Below, piece by piece: positions 59,668 to 64,000 of a DNA stretch of 64,000 nucleotides. A program made the position numbers and the translations under genes. This DNA comes from Saccharina japonica (Eukaryota > Sar > Phaeophyceae > Laminariales > Laminariaceae): contig MEHQ01002661.1 in assembly GCA_008828725.1 (NCBI GenBank), forward strand, positions 282,481 through 346,480. The letters run 5' to 3'. The notes beneath the pieces were generated by a model. That model saw nothing but the letters and a program-made list of their open reading frames with translations, did not search any database and was not told where the DNA came from. Positions within the stretch are counted from its first letter, which is position 1, and every line of letters begins with the position of its first letter.

Positions 59668-60776
59668 GAACGGTGGGAATGAGGAGCGTGACAGACGCCT
59701 TCAAGTGGTCAAACTCCTAACTGCATTAAGCTACTGCGTTGGCGGCTCTTCTCTTTTTGCTGTGTTCCTGCAATTAATTGTCATTGATGGGATCGTTTTT
59801 TATTCTAAGCGATTTGGGTCAGCACATGAACCTTTTTTTACTGACCGGCAGGTAATTGATGGGTGTGCGTGGTGGGTGAGAGATTTACTGGGTTGGTCGG
59901 TTGGTCCCTCGGCTGGTAGTCCCACAATCACCAACACCACCCACCAACATTTACTGTTAATTAAGCGATGCGTGTCAGCGCAAAAACCTTGTACGAGTAC
60001 AGAGAAAAATGTACCAGTAAACAAATACATCTGAATCATTTCATAATTCGTTTTTGTTGTATGATCTTTTTGCTCGTATTTTGTAAAATCTGTATCAGGT
60101 ATCAGGTCGGTTGGTCCCTGGGCTGGTAGTCCTACAATCACCAACACCACCCACCAACATTTATTGTTAAGCGATGCGTGTCAGCGCAAAAACCTTGTAC
60201 AGAGAAAAATGCAAACTAAGAAATCTGAATCATTTCAGAATTCGTTTTTATTTGTATTGTCTTTTTGCTCGTATTTCGTAAAATCTGTATCATTTCAGAA
60301 ATCGTGTTTTATTGTCTTTTTGTTTTCTGCAGCAGCAGCAGCAGATAATGAATGGGATGGACAAAAAAAAAAAAATGCTGCTGCTGCTGAACGAGTGCGT
60401 ACCAGGAACCACCACCAAACCACGGGACGAAGCCACCACCAACCACCACCAGCCACTACGAGCAACAACAACTTCTGGTGCTCCTGCGGCTCGTGGGGCA
60501 GGGGTGGTGGCGGTGGTGGTGATGGTCGTCGTTGTGGTGTTTGCTGGTGATGGTGGTGTGTGTGCTGGTTGCTTTTTTAGTTGTGTGCGATGATGGTCTT
60601 CCTCTTCTCGTCCGATCATCACCGTTGTTGCTCTACTGCCGAGAAATGTGGTCTTCACTTTCAACCCTTGACAGCCTTGACATGCCGTGACTGTCACCAA
60701 ACAACTAGTTTTTAGTGTGGAACACTCCACCCTACACCCTTGACAGCGCATGTTTTGCCTTGCTTGACATGTCTCC
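59668..60776 (+). repeat. Satellite array, long unit 2 (1.1 kb)
   Basis: Second copy of 58081-59190 with very few changes, for example ACATGAACC for ACATAAACCC near 59824. It lies 1586-1587 bp after the first. It leads directly into the ~0.5-kb units at TGTCTCCCGACATAAAAA. Confidence 0.9.
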
Positions 60777-63700
60777 CGACATAAAAAAAAAAGCAGCAGC
60801 AGCAGCAGCAGCAGTGTTCTGGAATATATGGCAAGCGCTGGTCTGGTGTACGGATGTATCATAAAAAAAAAACAACATGCTGCTGCTGCTGAACGAGTGC
60901 GAACCAGGAACCACCACCAAACCACGGGACGAAGCCACCACCAACCACCACCAGCCACTACGAGCAACAACAACTTCTGGTGCTCCTGCGGCTCGTGGGG
61001 CAGGGGTGGTGGCGGTGGTGGTGATGGTCGTCGTTGTGGTGTTTGCTGGTGATGGTGGTGTGTGTGCTGGTTGCTTTTTTAGTTGTGTGCGATGATGGTC
61101 TTCCTCTTCTCGTCCGATCATCACCGTTGTTGCTCTACTGCCGAGAAATGTGGTCTTCACTTTCAACCCTTGACAGCCTTGAGATGCCGTGACTGTCACC
61201 AAACAACTAGTTTTTAGTGTGGAACACTCCACCCTACACCCTTGACAGCGCATGTTTTGCCTTGCTTGACATGTCTCCCGACATAAAAAAACGCACAGCA
61301 AGCAGCAGTGTTCTGATTTGGCAAGCGCTTCTGGTGTACGGATGTATCATAAAAAAAAAAAAACATGCTGCTGCTGCTGAACGAGTGCGAACCAGGAACC
61401 ACCACCAAACCACGGGACGAAGCCACCACCAACCACCACCAGCCACTACGAGCAACAACAACTTCTGGTGCTCCTGCGGCTCGTGGGGCAGGGGTGGTGG
61501 CGGTGGTGGTGATGGTCGTCGTTGTGGTGTTTGCTGGTGATGGTGGTGTGTGTGCTGGTTGCTTTTTTAGTTGTGTGCGATGATGGTCTTCCTCTTCTCG
61601 TCCGATCATCACCGTTGTTGCTCTACTGCCGAGAAATGTGGTCTTCACTTTCAACCCTTGACAGCCTTGAGATGCCGTGACTGTCACCAAACAACTAGTT
61701 TTTAGTGTGGAACACTTCCACCCTACACCCTTGACAGCGCATGTTTTGCCTTGCTTGACATGTCTCCCGACATAAAAAAAAAAGCAGCAGCAGCAGCAGC
61801 AGCAGTGTTCTGGAATATATGGCAAGCGCTGGTCTGGTGTACGGATGTATCATAAAAAAAAAAAAACATGCTGCTGCTGCTGAACGAGTGCGAACCAGGA
61901 ACCACCACCAAACCACGGGACGAAGCCACCACCAACCACCACCAGCCACTACGAGCAACAACAACTTCTGGTGCTCCTGCGGCTCGTGGGGCAGGGGTGG
62001 TGGCGGTGGTGGTTGATGGTCGTCGTGTGGTGTTTTGCTGGTGATGGTGGTGTGTGTGCTGGTTGCTTTTTTAGTTGTGTGCGATGATGGTCTTCCTCTT
62101 CTCGTCCGATCATCACCGTTGTTGCTCTACTGCCGAGAAATGTGGTCTTCACTTTCAACCCTTGACAGCCTTGAATGCCGTGACTGTCACCAAACAACTA
62201 GTTTTTAGTGTGGAACATCCACCCTACACCCTTGACAGCGCATGTTTTGCCTTGCTTGACATGTCTCCCGCATAAAAAAAAAAGCAGCAGCAGCAGCAGC
62301 AGCAGTGTTCTGGAATATATGGCAAGCGCTGGTCTGGTGTACGGATGTATCATAAAAAAAAAAAAACATGCTGCTGCTGCTGAACGAGTGCGAACCAGGA
62401 ACCACCACCAAACCACGGGACGAAGCCACCACCAACCACCACCAGCCACTACGAGCAACAACAACTTCTGGTGCTCCTGCGGCTCGTGGGGCAGGGGTGG
62501 TGGCGGTGGTGGTGATGGTCGTCGTTTGTGGTGTTTGCTGGTGATGGTGGTGTGTGTGCTGGTGCTTTTTTAGTTGTGTGGCGATGAATTGGTCTTCCCT
62601 CTTCTCGTCGATCATCACGTTTGTTGCTCTACTGCCAGAGAATGTGGTCTTCAATTTTTCAACCCTTGACAGCCTTGACATGGCCGTGACTGTCACCCAA
62701 CAACTAGTTTTTAGTGTTGGAACACTACACCTCACGGCCTTGACAGCGCAATGTTTTTTTGCTTGCTTGACATGTCTCCCGACATAAACAAAGCAGCAGC
62801 AGCAGCAGCAGCAGTGTTTGGAATATATGGAAGCGCTGTCTGGTGTACGGATGTAATGCTGCTGCTGCTGAACGAGTGCGTACCAGGAACCACCACCAAA
62901 CCACGGGACGAAGCCACCACCAACCACCACCAGCCACTACGAGCAACAACAACTTCTGGTGCTCCTGCGGCTCGTGGGGCAGGGGTGGTGGCGGTGGTGG
63001 TGATGGTCGTCGTTGTGGTGTTTGCTGGTGATGGTGGTGTGTGTGCTGGTTGCTTTTTTAGTTGTGTGCGATGATGGTCTTCCTCTTCTCGTCCGATCAT
63101 CACCGTTGTTGCTCTACTGCCGAGAAATGTGGTCTTCACTTTCAACCCTTGACAGCCTTGACATGCCGTGACTGTCACCAAACAACTAGTTTTTAGTGTG
63201 GAACACTCCACCCTACACCCTTGACAGCGCATGTTTTGCCTTGCTTGACATGTCTCCCGACATAAAAAAAAAGCAGCAGCAGCAGCAGCAGCAGCAGTGG
63301 TTCTGGAATAATATGGCAAATGCCGCTGGTCTTGGTGTACGGATGTAAAAAAAAACATGCTGCTGCTGCTGAACGAGTGCGTACCAGGAACCACCACCAA
63401 ACCACGGGACGAAGCCACCACCAACCACCACCAGCCACTACGAGCAACAACAACTTCTGGTGCTCCTGCGGCTCGTGGGGCAGGGGTGGTGGCGGTGGTG
63501 GTGATGGTCGTCGTTGTGGTGTTTGCTGGTGATGGTGGTGTGTGTGCTGGTTGCTTTTTTAGTTGTGTGCGATGATGGTCTTCCTCTTCTCGTCCGATCA
63601 TCACCGTTGTTGCTCTACTGCCGAGAAATGTGGTCTTCACTTTCAACCCTTGACAGCCTTGAGATGCCGTGACTGTCACCAAACAACTAGTTTTTAGTGT

Positions 63701-64000
63701 GGAACATTCCACCCTACACCCTTGACAGCGCATGTTTTGCCTTGCTTGACATGTCTCCCGACATAAAAAAAAAAGCAGCAGCAGCAGCAGCAGCAGTGTT
63801 CTGGAATATATGGCAAGCGCTGGTCTGGTGTACGGATGTATCATAAAAAAAAAAAAACATGCTGCTGCTGCTGAACGAGTGCGAACCAGGAACCACCACC
63901 AAACCACGGGACGAAGCCACCACCAACCACCACCAGCCACTACGAGCAACAACAACTTCTGGTGCTCCTGCGGCTCGTGGGGCAGGGGTGGTGGCGGTGG
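60777..64000 (+). repeat. Satellite array of ~0.5-kb units running off the window
   Basis: The block CTGAACGAGTGCG marks units at 60889, 61377, 61880, 62380, 62868, 63369 and 63871 (also 58801 and 60387 in the long units). Spacings are 488-503 bp. Each unit has CCGACAT then poly(A), (CAG)n, TGTTCTGGAATATATGGC, TGTACGGATGTATCAT, a second poly(A), CATGCTGCTGCTGCTG, a GGTGGTGGCGGTGGTGG stretch and TTGACAGCGCATG. Unit variation is mostly in the homopolymer and CAG lengths. Minus-strand frames up to 407 codons cross it; see the findings. Confidence 0.95.

Noticed and set aside
1..64000. CRISPR arrays, operons, riboswitches or prophage
   Set aside because: The tandem repeats lack the short identical repeat/unique spacer pattern, genes contain spliceosomal introns, and nothing bacterial is present.

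Overview
The window looks like repeat-rich nuclear DNA of a eukaryote. Bacterial or organellar layout is absent: there are no operons and no long uninterrupted ORFs outside transposons. The only convincing host genes are split by GT-AG introns. My best guess is a stramenopile, probably a brown alga. I base this on secreted VWA-WSC proteins, CAG/CTG-rich intergenic DNA, and a Ty3/gypsy integrase tail of a type I associate with oomycetes and brown algae. That assignment is inference.

Host genes. Two paralogous minus-strand genes were rebuilt exon by exon. Gene A (15430-20748) is complete: six exons and 465 residues, with signal peptide, von Willebrand factor A domain with intact MIDAS, a middle domain, a Pro/Thr linker and a C-terminal WSC domain. 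Gene B (54275-57505) has the same five downstream exons, with identical phases and near-identical splice sites, but no recognisable signal-peptide exon. A large satellite array begins about 0.6 kb upstream of it. Degenerate copies of the last WSC exon lie just downstream of both genes.

Mobile elements. A decayed but nearly full-length Ty3/gypsy element (gag, protease, RT-RNase H, integrase and C-terminal module) occupies about 30.6-37.5 kb on the minus strand. A Ty1/copia integrase remnant lies at about 6.6-8.0 kb on the plus strand.

Repeats. R1 is a 1.57-kb repeat in inverted orientation at 11.48-13.05 and 49.70-51.26 kb, with a third partial copy at 1-255. R2 is a 3.6-3.9-kb direct repeat at 0.26-3.89 and 24.29-28.17 kb, with a fragment at 48.28 kb. 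R3 is a ~0.26-kb dispersed repeat ending in a hairpin, with four copies, one inside an intron of gene B. Two arrays built on CCGGTACC/CCCGGGGTAT-type palindromes lie at 28.3-29.3 and 49.1-49.5 kb. Several short tandem duplications are present. From 58.08 kb to the window end there is a satellite array: two 1.1-kb units, then ~0.5-kb units with poly(A) and (CAG)n tracts.

Apart from genes A and B and the transposon remnants, I see no gene I can defend. Most ORFs elsewhere are short, begin at non-ATG codons, or fall in repeats.
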